Part shown: piece after piece, positions 44,775 to 53,477 of the stretch
Layout: each line of letters starts with the position of its first letter
Position numbering within the stretch: the first letter of the stretch is position 1
Source: JBHIYN01 sp041984235
GTDB taxonomy: Bacteria; Pseudomonadota; Gammaproteobacteria; Ga0077536
Direction of reading: 5' to 3'
Length of the DNA stretch: 64,000 bases
Assembly: GCA_041984235.1 (NCBI GenBank)
Contig: JBHIYN010000004.1
Coordinates: 248,001-312,000, forward strand
The notes under the pieces: model-generated
Database searches by the model: none
What the model saw: only the letters and a program-made list of their open reading frames with translations
What the model was told of the DNA's origin: nothing
Translations under genes and position numbers: made by a program

Positions 44775-44803
44775 TGTAACGAAACGGACACACGCGCGTG
44801 CTA
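44775..44803 (+). promoter_or_regulatory. TGTAAC-N17-GTGCTA element upstream of the exbB fusion
   Basis: TGTAAC (44775-44780), 17 bases, GTGCTA (44798-44803), ending 31 bases before ATG 44835. It has the same layout as the element before gspC. It would start a transcript covering the ExbB fusion, ExbD, TonB, porin and coiled-coil genes. Confidence 0.4.
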
Positions 44804-44834
44804 GCCTGCCCCGCTTCTGGCAGCAGCTAAGTAC

Positions 44835-46649
44835 ATGAAGATTCGAGTATTAATCCCGGTTTTGGCGATATTGGCCGGGCTCGCGCCTGTCACAAACTGC
44901 GCGGCCTGGTGGAACCCCGACTGGGGCCAGCGCAAGCAGCTGGTGCTGGACACGACGCCGGCCGGCGTCGGCCTGCAGTCCGCGCTGGCCGACGTGCCGC
45001 TGCTGGTGCGCCTGCATGCGGGCAACTTCCCGCAGTTCCTCGCCGTGCGCGACGGCGGCGCCGATTTTCGCTTCGTCGCCGGTGACGACCAGACCCCGCT
45101 GAAGTTTCACGTCGAGCGCTTCGACCCGATCTCGCAGATCGCGCTGGTGTGGGTCAGATTGCCGTCGGTACGACCGCTCGACACGCAGCAGAAGATCCAC
45201 CTCTACTTCGGCAATCCGGCCGCCGTTCGCGCCGCGGATGCCGGCGCGACCTTCGACGCCGATACCCTGGCCGCGTTCCACTTCGACGAAGCTGCCGGCC
45301 TGCCGGCCGACAGCACCGCCTACGGCACCTCGGTCACGGCCGGCGAATGGTTTCCCAACCCCGCCTCGCTGATCGGCAACGGCGCCATGCTCGCCGGCAC
45401 TCAGGCGCTGACCATCGCCGACAGCCCGCACCTGGCGCTGGACCCGGCCAAGGGCTTCACCGCCAGCCTGTGGTTGCGTTTCGATCAGCTGCCGGCCGAA
45501 CGGGTCTACGTACTCGACCGCAACGGTGATGGCCAGCGCCTGTCACTGACGGTGACCGGCGGTGAGCTGGCGGCCAGCTTCGGCAGCGCGGAGGTGACGG
45601 CGTTCACGCCGCTCACGGCGGGCCAGTGGCACCACGTCAGTGTCGTGCTCGGCAACGACGGCTTGCAGCTCTACCTCGACGGTGCCCAGGTCGGTGGAGC
45701 GCCGGCGACCCTCGTGCCCATGAACGGTGCGATCACCGTCGGTGGCGCGAGCGACGGCAGCGGGCTCGCGACGCTCGCGATCGACGAGCTCAGGATCTCC
45801 GGCGTGCCGCGCAGCGCGGATGACATCGCGTTCGCGGCGGCCGTGCAGGGGGAGCGCAACGACGCCGTCATTGCCTACCTTGCCGATGAGGCGTCCGGCG
45901 CAGAGGGTGAGCCGGCCGCCGAGGGCGGCGGCCACGGCGGCCATTTCAGCATCATCATCCAGAACGTGTTCGGGCGCAGCGAGGCGATCGTCGAGCAGCT
46001 CGTGATCGGGCTGTGCGGCGTGATGGCCGCGGTCGCGATCATGGTGATGTTTCTGAAGGCCGTTTACCTCTCGCGCTGCAAGCGCGCCACGCGCCGATTC
46101 CTCGAGGCTTTCGAACGGCCCGGCTCGTCCCCGGCACTGGCCGACGGCGGTCTGCAGGCGTTCTACGAGGACGAAGAGACCTATGGCGACTCGCCGTTGT
46201 TCTTCGTCTACCAGAGCGGCGTCGAGCAGGTCCGCGCGCGCCTGTCACCGGCGGTCGGTGCAGGTGTCGCCGGACTCGACGGCAAGGCGCTGGGCAGCAT
46301 CCAGGCCACGCTGGATGCCGTCATGGTGCGTCAGAACCAGAAGCTGAACAGCCTGCTGGTGCTGCTCACCATCGCCATCTCCGGCGGCCCCTTCATCGGG
46401 CTGCTCGGCACCGTGGTCGGGGTGATGGTGACCTTCGCCGCGATCGCGGCCACCGGCGACGTCAACATCGCCGCCATCGCGCCGGGCATGGCCGCCGCGC
46501 TGCTCGCCACCGTGGCCGGGCTGGGCGTCGCCATCCCGGCACTGTTTGGCTACAACTACCTCAGTGCCATGGCCAAGGAGGTCACCGCCGACATGCAGGT
46601 TTTCGCCGACGAGCTGATGGCGAAAATCAACGAACAGTACGGCCTCTGA
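44835..46649 (+). CDS. DUF2341-LamG-like domains fused to an ExbB/TolQ/MotA proton channel
   Basis: A 604-residue fusion. A signal peptide (MKIRVLIPVLAILAGLAP) leads to a periplasmic part: a DUF2341-like domain (about 30-135, with WWNPDWGQRKQLVLD and IHLYFGNP) and a LamG/concanavalin-like domain (about 150-335, with FTASLWLRFDQLP and WHHVSVVLGNDGLQLYLDG). Then come the three membrane helices of an ExbB-type channel: about 388-410, 516-540 (GGPFIGLLGTVVGV) and 553-576. ExbB proteins form the proton-driven stator of Ton, Tol and Agl motors. The added carbohydrate-binding-like domains would sit in the periplasm. exbD follows after 30 bases. Confidence 0.9.
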   Translation: MKIRVLIPVLAILAGLAPVTNCAAWWNPDWGQRKQLVLDTTPAGVGLQSALADVPLLVRLHAGNFPQFLAVRDGGADFRFVAGDDQTPLKFHVERFDPISQIALVWVRLPSVRPLDTQQKIHLYFGNPAAVRAADAGATFDADTLAAFHFDEAAGLPADSTAYGTSVTAGEWFPNPASLIGNGAMLAGTQALTIADSPHLALDPAKGFTASLWLRFDQLPAERVYVLDRNGDGQRLSLTVTGGELAASFGSAEVTAFTPLTAGQWHHVSVVLGNDGLQLYLDGAQVGGAPATLVPMNGAITVGGASDGSGLATLAIDELRISGVPRSADDIAFAAAVQGERNDAVIAYLADEASGAEGEPAAEGGGHGGHFSIIIQNVFGRSEAIVEQLVIGLCGVMAAVAIMVMFLKAVYLSRCKRATRRFLEAFERPGSSPALADGGLQAFYEDEETYGDSPLFFVYQSGVEQVRARLSPAVGAGVAGLDGKALGSIQATLDAVMVRQNQKLNSLLVLLTIAISGGPFIGLLGTVVGVMVTFAAIAATGDVNIAAIAPGMAAALLATVAGLGVAIPALFGYNYLSAMAKEVTADMQVFADELMAKINEQYGL

Positions 46650-46679
46650 CGCGGCGGCGCCGCAGGGAATCCCGCAGCG

Positions 46680-47090
46680 ATGGCAGGCGACGTCAAGGGC
46701 GACAACGAGCCGTACGACGACATCAACATCACGCCCATGGTCGACCTGACCTTCGTGCTGCTGATCATCTTCATCATCATGACAACGGCCGCGGTGCAGG
46801 GGATCCAGGTCAATCTCCCGCAGGCGAGCAACGCACCGGCACTCGAAGAGCCGAAAACCAAGGCCGTCACCATCATGGCGGACGGCACCATCTTTCTCGA
46901 CACCTACCCGGTCACGATGCAGGAGCTGGAGTCGCGGCTGGCGAACTTCTACGCCGCCGATCCGTCGCTGCCGATCGTGATCAAGGGTGATTCGACCGTG
47001 CAGTACCAGCTGGTGGTGGACGTCCTCGACCTGTGCGGGAGGATCGGCATTACGCAGATCGGCCTGGTCACGCAGAAACTCGTCAAGTAA
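46680..47090 (+). CDS. exbD: Biopolymer transport protein ExbD
   Basis: A 136-residue ExbD/TolR-type protein. A short cytoplasmic N-terminus (DDINITPMVD) leads into a single helix LTFVLLIIFIIMTTAAV. The Asp in MVDLTFVLL is the conserved proton-carrying residue of ExbD. The periplasmic domain ends with LCGRIGITQIGLVTQK, as in the family. It partners with the ExbB fusion just upstream and the TonB-like protein 12 bases downstream. Confidence 0.95.
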   Translation: MAGDVKGDNEPYDDINITPMVDLTFVLLIIFIIMTTAAVQGIQVNLPQASNAPALEEPKTKAVTIMADGTIFLDTYPVTMQELESRLANFYAADPSLPIVIKGDSTVQYQLVVDVLDLCGRIGITQIGLVTQKLVK

Positions 47091-47102
47091 CGGCGTCCGG
47101 CG

Positions 47103-47753
47103 GTGCGGCAGCAGACTAGGCTCAAGCGCTACCTGCCCGTGGCAGGCGGAATCGCATTGATCGCCTGCGTGCTCGGCGGCGTCTACCTGTTCGGCAAGAG
47201 CCTGGGCGGCGGGCAGCCGCCGCAGGCGCCCGAGATCCAGGAGATTTCCATCGTCGTGCCGCCGCCACCGCCGCCGCCGGAAATGGAGAAGCCGCCGGAA
47301 CCGGAGATCGAGCAGGTCGACGTGCCGGAGCCCGACCCGGAGCCGGTGGAGGACGTCGCCGAGAGTGACGAGCCCCCGCCGGGTGAGGATCTCGGCCTCG
47401 ATGCCGATGGTGTTGCCGGCAGTGACGCTTTCGGCCTCAAGGCGAAGAAGGGCGGCCGGGGCCTGATCGGCGGCGGCGGCGATCGCGAGACCTGGTACGC
47501 GACGCGCCTCGAAAAGGACATCGAGTCGGTGTTCTCACGAAACCGCGAACTGCGCCGGCGTGAGTTCACGGTCACTTTGAAGTTATGGGTGGCCGACAGC
47601 GGCGCCATCGCCGAGAGCGAGCTGGTGCGCGGCACCGGTAACGCCGATCTCGATCGCAGTATCGAGGCGGCGCTGCGCAACGAGGCTCGCGTGCGCGAGG
47701 TGCCGCCGCGCGAGATGCAGCCGATCACGCTGCGGATTCGCTCGCGTTCCTGA
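47103..47753 (+). CDS. TonB-like energy transducer
   Basis: A 216-residue TonB-type protein: a basic N-terminus, one membrane helix (about 13-31), a Pro/Glu-rich periplasmic spacer (PPPPPPPEMEKPPEPEIEQ and on), then a C-terminal domain (about 130-216) with VTLKLWVADSGAIAESELVRG and a GNADLDRSIEAALR segment as in TonB/AgmX-type C-terminal folds. It would transmit motion of the ExbB/ExbD motor to an outer-membrane partner. The start is GTG 47103. No TonB-dependent receptor with a plug domain is encoded in the window; a porin follows after the stop. Confidence 0.88.
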   Translation: MRQQTRLKRYLPVAGGIALIACVLGGVYLFGKSLGGGQPPQAPEIQEISIVVPPPPPPPEMEKPPEPEIEQVDVPEPDPEPVEDVAESDEPPPGEDLGLDADGVAGSDAFGLKAKKGGRGLIGGGGDRETWYATRLEKDIESVFSRNRELRRREFTVTLKLWVADSGAIAESELVRGTGNADLDRSIEAALRNEARVREVPPREMQPITLRIRSRS

Positions 47754-47770
47754 ACATGTTTAAGGTTTTT

Positions 47771-47776
47771 CGAGGT
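47771..47776 (+). promoter_or_regulatory. Ribosome binding site that sets the porin start
   Basis: GAGGTG is 9 bases before ATG 47786, whereas no such site precedes the in-frame ATG 47756. Starting at 47786 also places the signal peptide at the very N-terminus. Confidence 0.55.
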
Positions 47777-47785
47777 GATACGACT

Positions 47786-49531
47786 ATGCGCCTGGCACGG
47801 GTTATCGGACTGCTGTTGGCGCTGGGCTCGTTCGACGCGGTGGGCGCGGGTCGCGCTGAGCTGCTCGAGCTCAGAAACACCATCGTCAACCTGGTCGATG
47901 CGCTCGTCGAGCAAGGCATCCTGACCCAGGAGAAGGCCGAGGCGCTGAAGCGGGAGGCGCGTGCGAAGGCCGCCGCTGACGCGGCTGCGGAAGGTGCGGT
48001 GCCGAACGAGGAGGCCGCGGCGCCGGCCTCGGCGCAGGGGCCGGCGAAAGTCGTGCGCGTCCCCTACGTACCGGAGTTCGTCAAGGACGAGATCCGCGCA
48101 GAGGTCCGCGAGGAGCTGCGCGAGCAGGTGCTGGCGGACGTCGCCGAGAAGGCCACCGAGGAGCGCTGGGGCACGCCCGACGCCCTGCCCGAATGGGTCA
48201 ACCGGCTGACCTGGTCGGGCGATTTTCGCCTGCGCCTGGAGTCGACCATGTTCGATGACGACAATCCGCGTCCCGGCGACCCCAACGCACCGCTCGATTT
48301 CGCGGCGATCAACGACGACCAGCAGCTCCTGAACAACCCGGACGTCTTTCTCAATTACTCCGAGGATCGCCAGCGGGTGCGGGCGCGCCTGCGCCTCGGC
48401 CTGGACGCGAAAGTGCTGGATTCGCTCGATGTCGGTGTGCGCCTTTCCAGTGGCAATCTCAACGAGCCGACCAGCCTGAACGAGACCCTGGGCAACGATT
48501 TCGGCCGCAAGACACTGGGCATCGATCGCATGTTCATGCGCTGGCGCCTGGGCGAGGAGGACGCCAGCGCGAACCTGACCCTGCTCGGGGGACGCTTCGA
48601 GCGGCCGTTCTGGTCGACCGAGCTGGTGTGGGACAACGACATCGCGTTCGACGGCTTCGCCGGCCAGGCGCGCCTCGCCCTGGACGATGACGGGCGCTAC
48701 GGCCCGGCGCGCTCCGGCAGTGGGCTGTTCCTCAATCTCGGCGTGTTCCCGATCGATCTCGACGAGACGCTGGAGCACGACGGGTCATCCAACGACAAGT
48801 GGCTGTTCGGCGGCCAGCTCGGACTCGACTACCGCGTCCAGCGTGACGTGGCCGTGCGCCTGGCCGCGGCGCTGTACGACTACACCAACATCGTCGGGCG
48901 ACTGAACCGCGAGACGCTGGTCTTCAATCCCGGCCTGACCCCGGACAACAGTCTCGACTGGACCGCGCCGGGCCGGCTGGGCACCGGCAACACGCTGTTC
49001 CCGATCAAGTTCGACAGTACCAACCCGTTTCCGCCACCCATCCTCTTCGGCCTCGCTTCCGACTACACCCTGGTCAACGTGACCGGCGAGCTCAGCCTGA
49101 GCTTCTTCGATCCGATCGGGGTGAGCCTCGTCGGTGACGTGGTCAAGAACGTCGGCTTCGATGCCGGCGAAGTCGCGCGCCGTACCGGGTTCAGTGTCGA
49201 CGACCGGACCATCGGCTATCACGGCCGCGTCGAGCTCGGGCACGCCGCGCTCGAGAAGTTCGGCGACTGGCAGTTCTCCTTCGGCTACAAGCACGTGCAG
49301 AGCGATGCCGTGCTCGACGCGTTTACCGATTCAAATTTCCTGCTCGGCGGGACCAATGCCGAGGGCTATATCGTCGTTGGTCACCTCGGTCTGTCACCGC
49401 GCACCTACCTGCGCGTTCGTTACTTCTCCGCCGACACCATCGATGGTTACAACGAGAACCTGGTGCCGGGACCGGACGACACCGAAGTCGGTATCGATGT
49501 CCTGCAGCTCGATCTGAACGCGGTCTTCTAG
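47786..49531 (+). CDS. Outer-membrane porin with coiled-coil N-terminus (Porin_5-like)
   Basis: A 581-residue predicted outer-membrane barrel. A signal peptide (MRLARVIGLLLALGSFDAVGA) is followed by a helical, charged periplasmic region of about 110 residues (ELLELRNTIVNLVDALVEQG, then DEIRAEVREELREQVLADVAEKA), then a barrel opening with NRLTWSGDFRLRLE and closing with LQLDLNAVF, a terminal Phe. The layout fits the putative-porin family often called Porin_5. There is no TonB plug domain or obvious TonB box. Placed directly after tonB, it may be the outer-membrane partner of this Ton-like motor (inference). Confidence 0.85.
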   Translation: MRLARVIGLLLALGSFDAVGAGRAELLELRNTIVNLVDALVEQGILTQEKAEALKREARAKAAADAAAEGAVPNEEAAAPASAQGPAKVVRVPYVPEFVKDEIRAEVREELREQVLADVAEKATEERWGTPDALPEWVNRLTWSGDFRLRLESTMFDDDNPRPGDPNAPLDFAAINDDQQLLNNPDVFLNYSEDRQRVRARLRLGLDAKVLDSLDVGVRLSSGNLNEPTSLNETLGNDFGRKTLGIDRMFMRWRLGEEDASANLTLLGGRFERPFWSTELVWDNDIAFDGFAGQARLALDDDGRYGPARSGSGLFLNLGVFPIDLDETLEHDGSSNDKWLFGGQLGLDYRVQRDVAVRLAAALYDYTNIVGRLNRETLVFNPGLTPDNSLDWTAPGRLGTGNTLFPIKFDSTNPFPPPILFGLASDYTLVNVTGELSLSFFDPIGVSLVGDVVKNVGFDAGEVARRTGFSVDDRTIGYHGRVELGHAALEKFGDWQFSFGYKHVQSDAVLDAFTDSNFLLGGTNAEGYIVVGHLGLSPRTYLRVRYFSADTIDGYNENLVPGPDDTEVGIDVLQLDLNAVF

Positions 49532-49543
49532 GAGGGCGGCACG

Positions 49544-50242
49544 ATGAGAATCCGGACCTGCAAGCTGTTGCTCGTCGTATCGCTGGTCTCCGTCGCGCCC
49601 GTCGTGGCAGCACAGCAGGGTATGAGCGCCGAGCAGATGCAGCAGGCGCTGGCGCGCGCCCAGGGGCTGTTGCGTCAGGTGGCGCAGCAGAAGGCGGCGC
49701 TGGAGACCGAGGTCGCGGGGCTCCGGGTCAACCAGGCCGGCCTGGAGAAGAAGCTGCGCGTGACCGAGATTCGGCTGGAAGAGCGCGATGGCGACCTGGC
49801 GGCCAGCCAGCGCGAGGCACAGCGTACCGGTGCCCGGCTGGAGCGCAGCGAGGCGCGCCTCGAGAAAATCCGCGGGCAGCTCGAAGAGGTGGTGACCAAG
49901 TACCGGGAGCTGGCCGCGCTGCAGCGCCAGACACAGGCCGAGAGAGAACGTCTCGACGCGGAGCTGGGTGCCACGCGCCGCGATCTCGCCGACGCCCAGG
50001 CGCGCAACCGCGCGCTGTACGAGACCGGTCGCGAATTGCTCGGCCTGTACGATGGCAAGTCCGCCTGGGACAGCCTGCTGCAGCACGAATCGGTTACCGG
50101 GCTGAAGAAGGTCGAGATCCAGAACCGGGTGCAGGAGATCGAGTACCGGCTGTACGATGAGCTGACCGATGCCAACGTCTCGGCACTGAGCGGCCGGACG
50201 GCTGGCGGCGAAACCAGCACGCAGCCGGCGGCGCCGCAGTAA
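49544..50242 (+). CDS. Periplasmic coiled-coil protein
   Basis: A 232-residue protein with a signal peptide (ending VVAAQ) and a long uninterrupted coiled coil (about residues 28-160, heptads rich in Leu, Ala, Gln, Arg, Glu). After it comes a compact segment with LLGLYDGKSAWDSLLQHE and TGLKKVEIQNRVQEIE, which looks like a conserved motif shared by similarly placed genes in other genomes (impression from memory, not checked). A strong AGGAGGGC ribosome site precedes ATG 49544, 12 bases after the porin stop. It is the last gene of the Ton-like run. The function is unknown; it may brace the motor to the porin. Confidence 0.75.
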   Translation: MRIRTCKLLLVVSLVSVAPVVAAQQGMSAEQMQQALARAQGLLRQVAQQKAALETEVAGLRVNQAGLEKKLRVTEIRLEERDGDLAASQREAQRTGARLERSEARLEKIRGQLEEVVTKYRELAALQRQTQAERERLDAELGATRRDLADAQARNRALYETGRELLGLYDGKSAWDSLLQHESVTGLKKVEIQNRVQEIEYRLYDELTDANVSALSGRTAGGETSTQPAAPQ

Positions 50243-50258
50243 GGCACCCGGCGGTCGA

Positions 50259-50693
50259 CTAGCGGCCGGTTTCGATGACCTCGGCAGTGACTTCGCCGTC
50301 GAGGCAGCGGCGATAGGCGCGTTCGTCGAAGCCGCCGGCGATGCGCCGACCGGCGGCGGCGATGCGCACCCGCGCCGCCTGTCGTGCCTGCGCGCTGCAC
50401 TCACGTGCGCGGTCAAAGGAGGCTGCCACCTTCTCGCGCCTGTCGAAACCCTCGCGTCGCAGGCATTCGCCGTAGGCGGCATCGTCGAAGCCCGTCGGTA
50501 ACGTGATGCGCAGCGGTGAGGCGGCGGTGACCTGCTCGTTGTTGACGCCGGTGCCGACGTTGATCTCCTGCGTCAGGCGCGCCTGCCGGGCACAGTTCTC
50601 CTGCACAAGCGGATCGGCGCCTGCGGGTGCCAGGTGTGTCAGCGCCGCGAGCAGGGCGATCCGGAACGACGCACGTCGCAAGCTCGTGTCCAT
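50259..50693 (-). CDS. Small secreted Cys-containing protein, unknown
   Basis: A 144-residue protein with a signal peptide (SFRIALLAALTHLAPAGA) and a mature part holding four Cys in a repeated setting: DDAAYGECLRREGFDRRE and DERAYRRCLDGE look like two copies of an (A/R)Y..CL unit, with further Cys in ENCARQ and RECSAQ. Two disulfides are plausible. It is convergent with the coiled-coil gene (16 bases between stops). I do not recognise a family. ATG 50693 is chosen because the signal peptide starts there. Confidence 0.65.
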   Translation of the reverse strand: MDTSLRRASFRIALLAALTHLAPAGADPLVQENCARQARLTQEINVGTGVNNEQVTAASPLRITLPTGFDDAAYGECLRREGFDRREKVAASFDRARECSAQARQAARVRIAAAGRRIAGGFDERAYRRCLDGEVTAEVIETGR

Positions 50694-50749
50694 GTGACGA
50701 CGAATAGCAGATCGGGCCGCCGTCCGCCAGTGCGGCCGATGACCGTGCT

Positions 50750-52645
50750 TCAGTCGGAAGCGTCGTGCAGGTCGCGGCGCAGCGTTGCCAGGGCGGGTGC
50801 CCAGCCGCGCGCGGGATCTTCCGGGTAGAGACGAAAGCCGGGGAACCAGCGGGAGCTGCCTGCGTCGGCGCCGCACCAGCGCCATTCGAGCGGACGCTTG
50901 ACCAGCACCCGTGCCGATCGGCCGACCGCCGCCGACAGGTACATGTTGGTATTGCTCACGCCGACGTACTCGGCACAGCGTTCGAACAGCGCCAGGGCCA
51001 GATCGAGGTCGTCGTTGACGTCACCAAAATCATGGATGCGGCAGCCGAGCAGGCGCTCGAGCTCACTCAGCTCGTGTGCTTGCGCCGCGCGCTGCACCGA
51101 CACCAGGGCGCCCTTCCAGGGTGCGATTGCACGCGCCAGCTCGTGCACCGGCACCTGCTTGCGGCGCGGCCCGTCGCCGGCGAGGCCGGCACGCCAGGTC
51201 AGTGCGAGTACCGGTGCGCGGGTCAGCGCTGTGAGGCGTTCCGCGATGGCGGAGCGTGCCCGCGCCGTGGGGCTCAGGGACAGCGGACCGGGCAGCGGAT
51301 CGCCGTCGCCGTGACCGAGCGCCAGCGGCAGGTCGCTCGCGGACAGGGCGAGATCGAAGCCGGGATCGATCGCCGCGTCCTCGGTAAAGACGGTGTCGAC
51401 CACACCGCTGGACTGCACCAGGGGGGCCAGGCGGGTTTCCGTGCGGTAGCCGATAAAGGCGCAGCCGCGCGCCCGCAGTGCGCCGACGAAGCGCAGGAAA
51501 AAGATCTCCGTACCGAGCCCGCCGCTGCCGATGAGCAACACGCGGCGGCCCCTGAAATCGATCGGCAGCAGCGTCGAAGGACGCGGCAGGAAGCCCTCCC
51601 CGCCGCGCGGATCGGGCAGGTAGCGACCCGCGTTAGCGGCGCTGGTGCGCCACTCGAACGCGCGCCAGCCGGCACTGAAATCGCCCCTGGCCAATAACAG
51701 CCAGGCGAGGGTGGTGTGGGCCAGGGCGTCGTCGGACCGGATCGCCAGGGCCTCGCGGCAGGCCTGCTCGGCTTCCGCGTCGCGCCCGAGTATGTGCAGC
51801 TCCTGGGCGGCATTGACGTGCGCGTCGGCATAGCCCGGGTACTGGTTGACCGCGAAACGATACTGCCTGACGGCCGCCGCGTGCCGGCCGCGAGTGGCGA
51901 GGCAGTTACCGAGATTGTTGCGCGCTTCGGGAAAGATCGCCTTGTGCGCGAGGGCCGCCTTGAAGCATTGCTCGGCGGTGTCGATGTCGCCGCGACGGTA
52001 GTGAACCAGCCCGAGGGCGTTGTGCGCCTCGGCGAAGTCGCGCCTGGCCGCGATCGCGCGTTCGAGGAATGCGGCGGCCTCGTCCGCACGGCCGGCCCGC
52101 AGCAGACTGTTGCCGAGCGCGTAGAGCGCGGGCGCCGACCCGGGATCCACGCGTACCGCGGCGGAAAGCGCGGTGACGGCGCCCTCGAGATCACCCCGGC
52201 CCGACAGGCGCATGCCGATGCGCGCGTAGGCCTGAAACGCGCGCTCCCGCTCACCGCGGGCCTCGCACAGCGCGCCGATGCGCATGGCTGGCTCGAGGAA
52301 GCTGTCGTTGATGCCGAGGGCAGCGACGTAGGCGTCGATCGCTTGCGCGGGACGTCCGGATTGCTCGCAGGCCACGCCGAGGTTGTAGTGCGTGTCGTCG
52401 CGGCGGTCGTTCAGCGCCAGGCAGCGGCGGAAGGCGGTGGCCGCCTCGTCGAAGCGGCGCGCCGCGCTCAGGCAGATCCCCAGGTCGTGCAGCGCGACGT
52501 CGGAATCAGGAAAATCGGCGGCCAGTGCTGCAAAGCGTTCGACCGCGGCCGGGGCGTCGCCGTCCGCGGCCACCGTCCAGGCTTCACGCAGGCGCGCGTC
52601 GAAGGCATCGCCCGCGGCGTGCGCCAGGGCACCGTCAGCGGCCAT
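50750..52645 (-). CDS. TPR protein with glycosyltransferase-like C-terminal domain
   Basis: A 631-residue protein. The first 330 or so residues are tandem tetratricopeptide repeats (for example DTHYNLGVACEQSGRPAQAI, AEAHNALGLVHYRRGDIDTA, PEARNNLGNCLATRGRHAAA). The C-terminal part (about 355-620) has GRRVLLIGSGGLGTEIFFLRF and VGVSNTNMYLSAAVGR, resembling the ADP-heptose/SPINDLY-type GT-B domain commonly fused to TPRs. It may add sugars to protein or surface polymers. The ATG at 52645 overlaps the upstream glycosyltransferase gene by 11 bases, so the two form a pair. Confidence 0.85.
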   Translation of the reverse strand: MAADGALAHAAGDAFDARLREAWTVAADGDAPAAVERFAALAADFPDSDVALHDLGICLSAARRFDEAATAFRRCLALNDRRDDTHYNLGVACEQSGRPAQAIDAYVAALGINDSFLEPAMRIGALCEARGERERAFQAYARIGMRLSGRGDLEGAVTALSAAVRVDPGSAPALYALGNSLLRAGRADEAAAFLERAIAARRDFAEAHNALGLVHYRRGDIDTAEQCFKAALAHKAIFPEARNNLGNCLATRGRHAAAVRQYRFAVNQYPGYADAHVNAAQELHILGRDAEAEQACREALAIRSDDALAHTTLAWLLLARGDFSAGWRAFEWRTSAANAGRYLPDPRGGEGFLPRPSTLLPIDFRGRRVLLIGSGGLGTEIFFLRFVGALRARGCAFIGYRTETRLAPLVQSSGVVDTVFTEDAAIDPGFDLALSASDLPLALGHGDGDPLPGPLSLSPTARARSAIAERLTALTRAPVLALTWRAGLAGDGPRRKQVPVHELARAIAPWKGALVSVQRAAQAHELSELERLLGCRIHDFGDVNDDLDLALALFERCAEYVGVSNTNMYLSAAVGRSARVLVKRPLEWRWCGADAGSSRWFPGFRLYPEDPARGWAPALATLRRDLHDASD

Positions 52646-53375
52646 GCGCGCCCTCCGGACGCGCGGCCGCCGCGAGCGGTCGCGACGCGTCGCCGTCTGC
52701 CGGCACCGCGCCGGCGTGCTGAGCACGTTCATGGTAGTGGCGCCACACCGGCGCGTGCTCGACATCGGCATAAGCTTCGAAGTAGGGCCCGCCGGTGGTG
52801 TAGTGGAGTACCGCGATGTCGTCGCGCGGGGCGTCGTAACCGACCAGGTGATTCCAGCGCGCTGGCAGCGCGCCGATCCGGTGGTCGCCGTCCAGCCACC
52901 TGAACTGGTGCAGGTCGAGGCCGCTGGCGGCGTTGACGTACTCGCGGGTGAGGGTGCGGCAGGCGGCGTTGTTGAACATCATCACGCTCGACCAGTTCTT
53001 CTTCTCGTAGCGCGTCTGCCGCTGGCCGAGGAACTTGGTGTCTTCGCGAGGCCGATGGTCGTGCCTGACGACCTGGACGGCGAAGTGCGCGTCACGCAAT
53101 GCCCACAGCTCCGCCAGGTCGCCCTGCACGATCATGTCGCAATCCATGAACAGGGCCCAGCCCTCGTAGGCGCACAGGCTCGGCACCAGGAAGCGGGAGA
53201 AGGCGAAGTCGGTCGACTGGCGCTGGTCGCGCGGCCGCGTCAGGGCGCCGCGCAGGTGTCCCAGCGCGAGCGGTGTGATCGCGACCGGCACCGAAGTGTT
53301 GTCGATGATGCTTTGCACCATCGCGTGGTAGGCAACCGGCTCGCGCCGGTCGTAACCGATGAAGATGCGGATCAT
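52635..53375 (-). CDS. Glycosyltransferase (GT8-like, DxD motif)
   Basis: A 246-residue GT-A-type protein. MIRIFIGYDRREPVAYHAM is the nucleotide-sugar binding start, the metal-binding motif DCD is at 78-80 (FMDCDMIV), and KFLGQRQTRYEKKNWSSVMMFNN follows as in small glycosyltransferases of this kind. It would move a sugar from a nucleotide donor. It leads a two-gene unit with the TPR/GT gene. With a giant exported adhesin nearby, glycosylation of that protein is one possibility (inference only). ATG 53375 is preferred to TTG 53387. Confidence 0.85.
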   Translation of the reverse strand: MIRIFIGYDRREPVAYHAMVQSIIDNTSVPVAITPLALGHLRGALTRPRDQRQSTDFAFSRFLVPSLCAYEGWALFMDCDMIVQGDLAELWALRDAHFAVQVVRHDHRPREDTKFLGQRQTRYEKKNWSSVMMFNNAACRTLTREYVNAASGLDLHQFRWLDGDHRIGALPARWNHLVGYDAPRDDIAVLHYTTGGPYFEAYADVEHAPVWRHYHERAQHAGAVPADGDASRPLAAAARPEGAHGR

Positions 53376-53445
53376 GGCCGTGGGCAACGCGTGGGGGGCA
53401 GGTCGTGCTGGCTTGCGTGACGACCTCCTATGTTGACGCCCCCAT

Positions 53446-53461
53446 GTTACGACTGCGTAAC
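53446..53461. repeat. Palindrome GTTACG-ACTG-CGTAAC
   Basis: Perfect 6-bp arms around 4 bases in the 102-base gap between gspM and the glycosyltransferase gene, 70 bases upstream of the latter's start. The AT-containing dyad stands out against the GC-rich background and could be an operator. Confidence 0.4.
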
Positions 53462-53477
53462 AATCGGGGCGGCCCGG

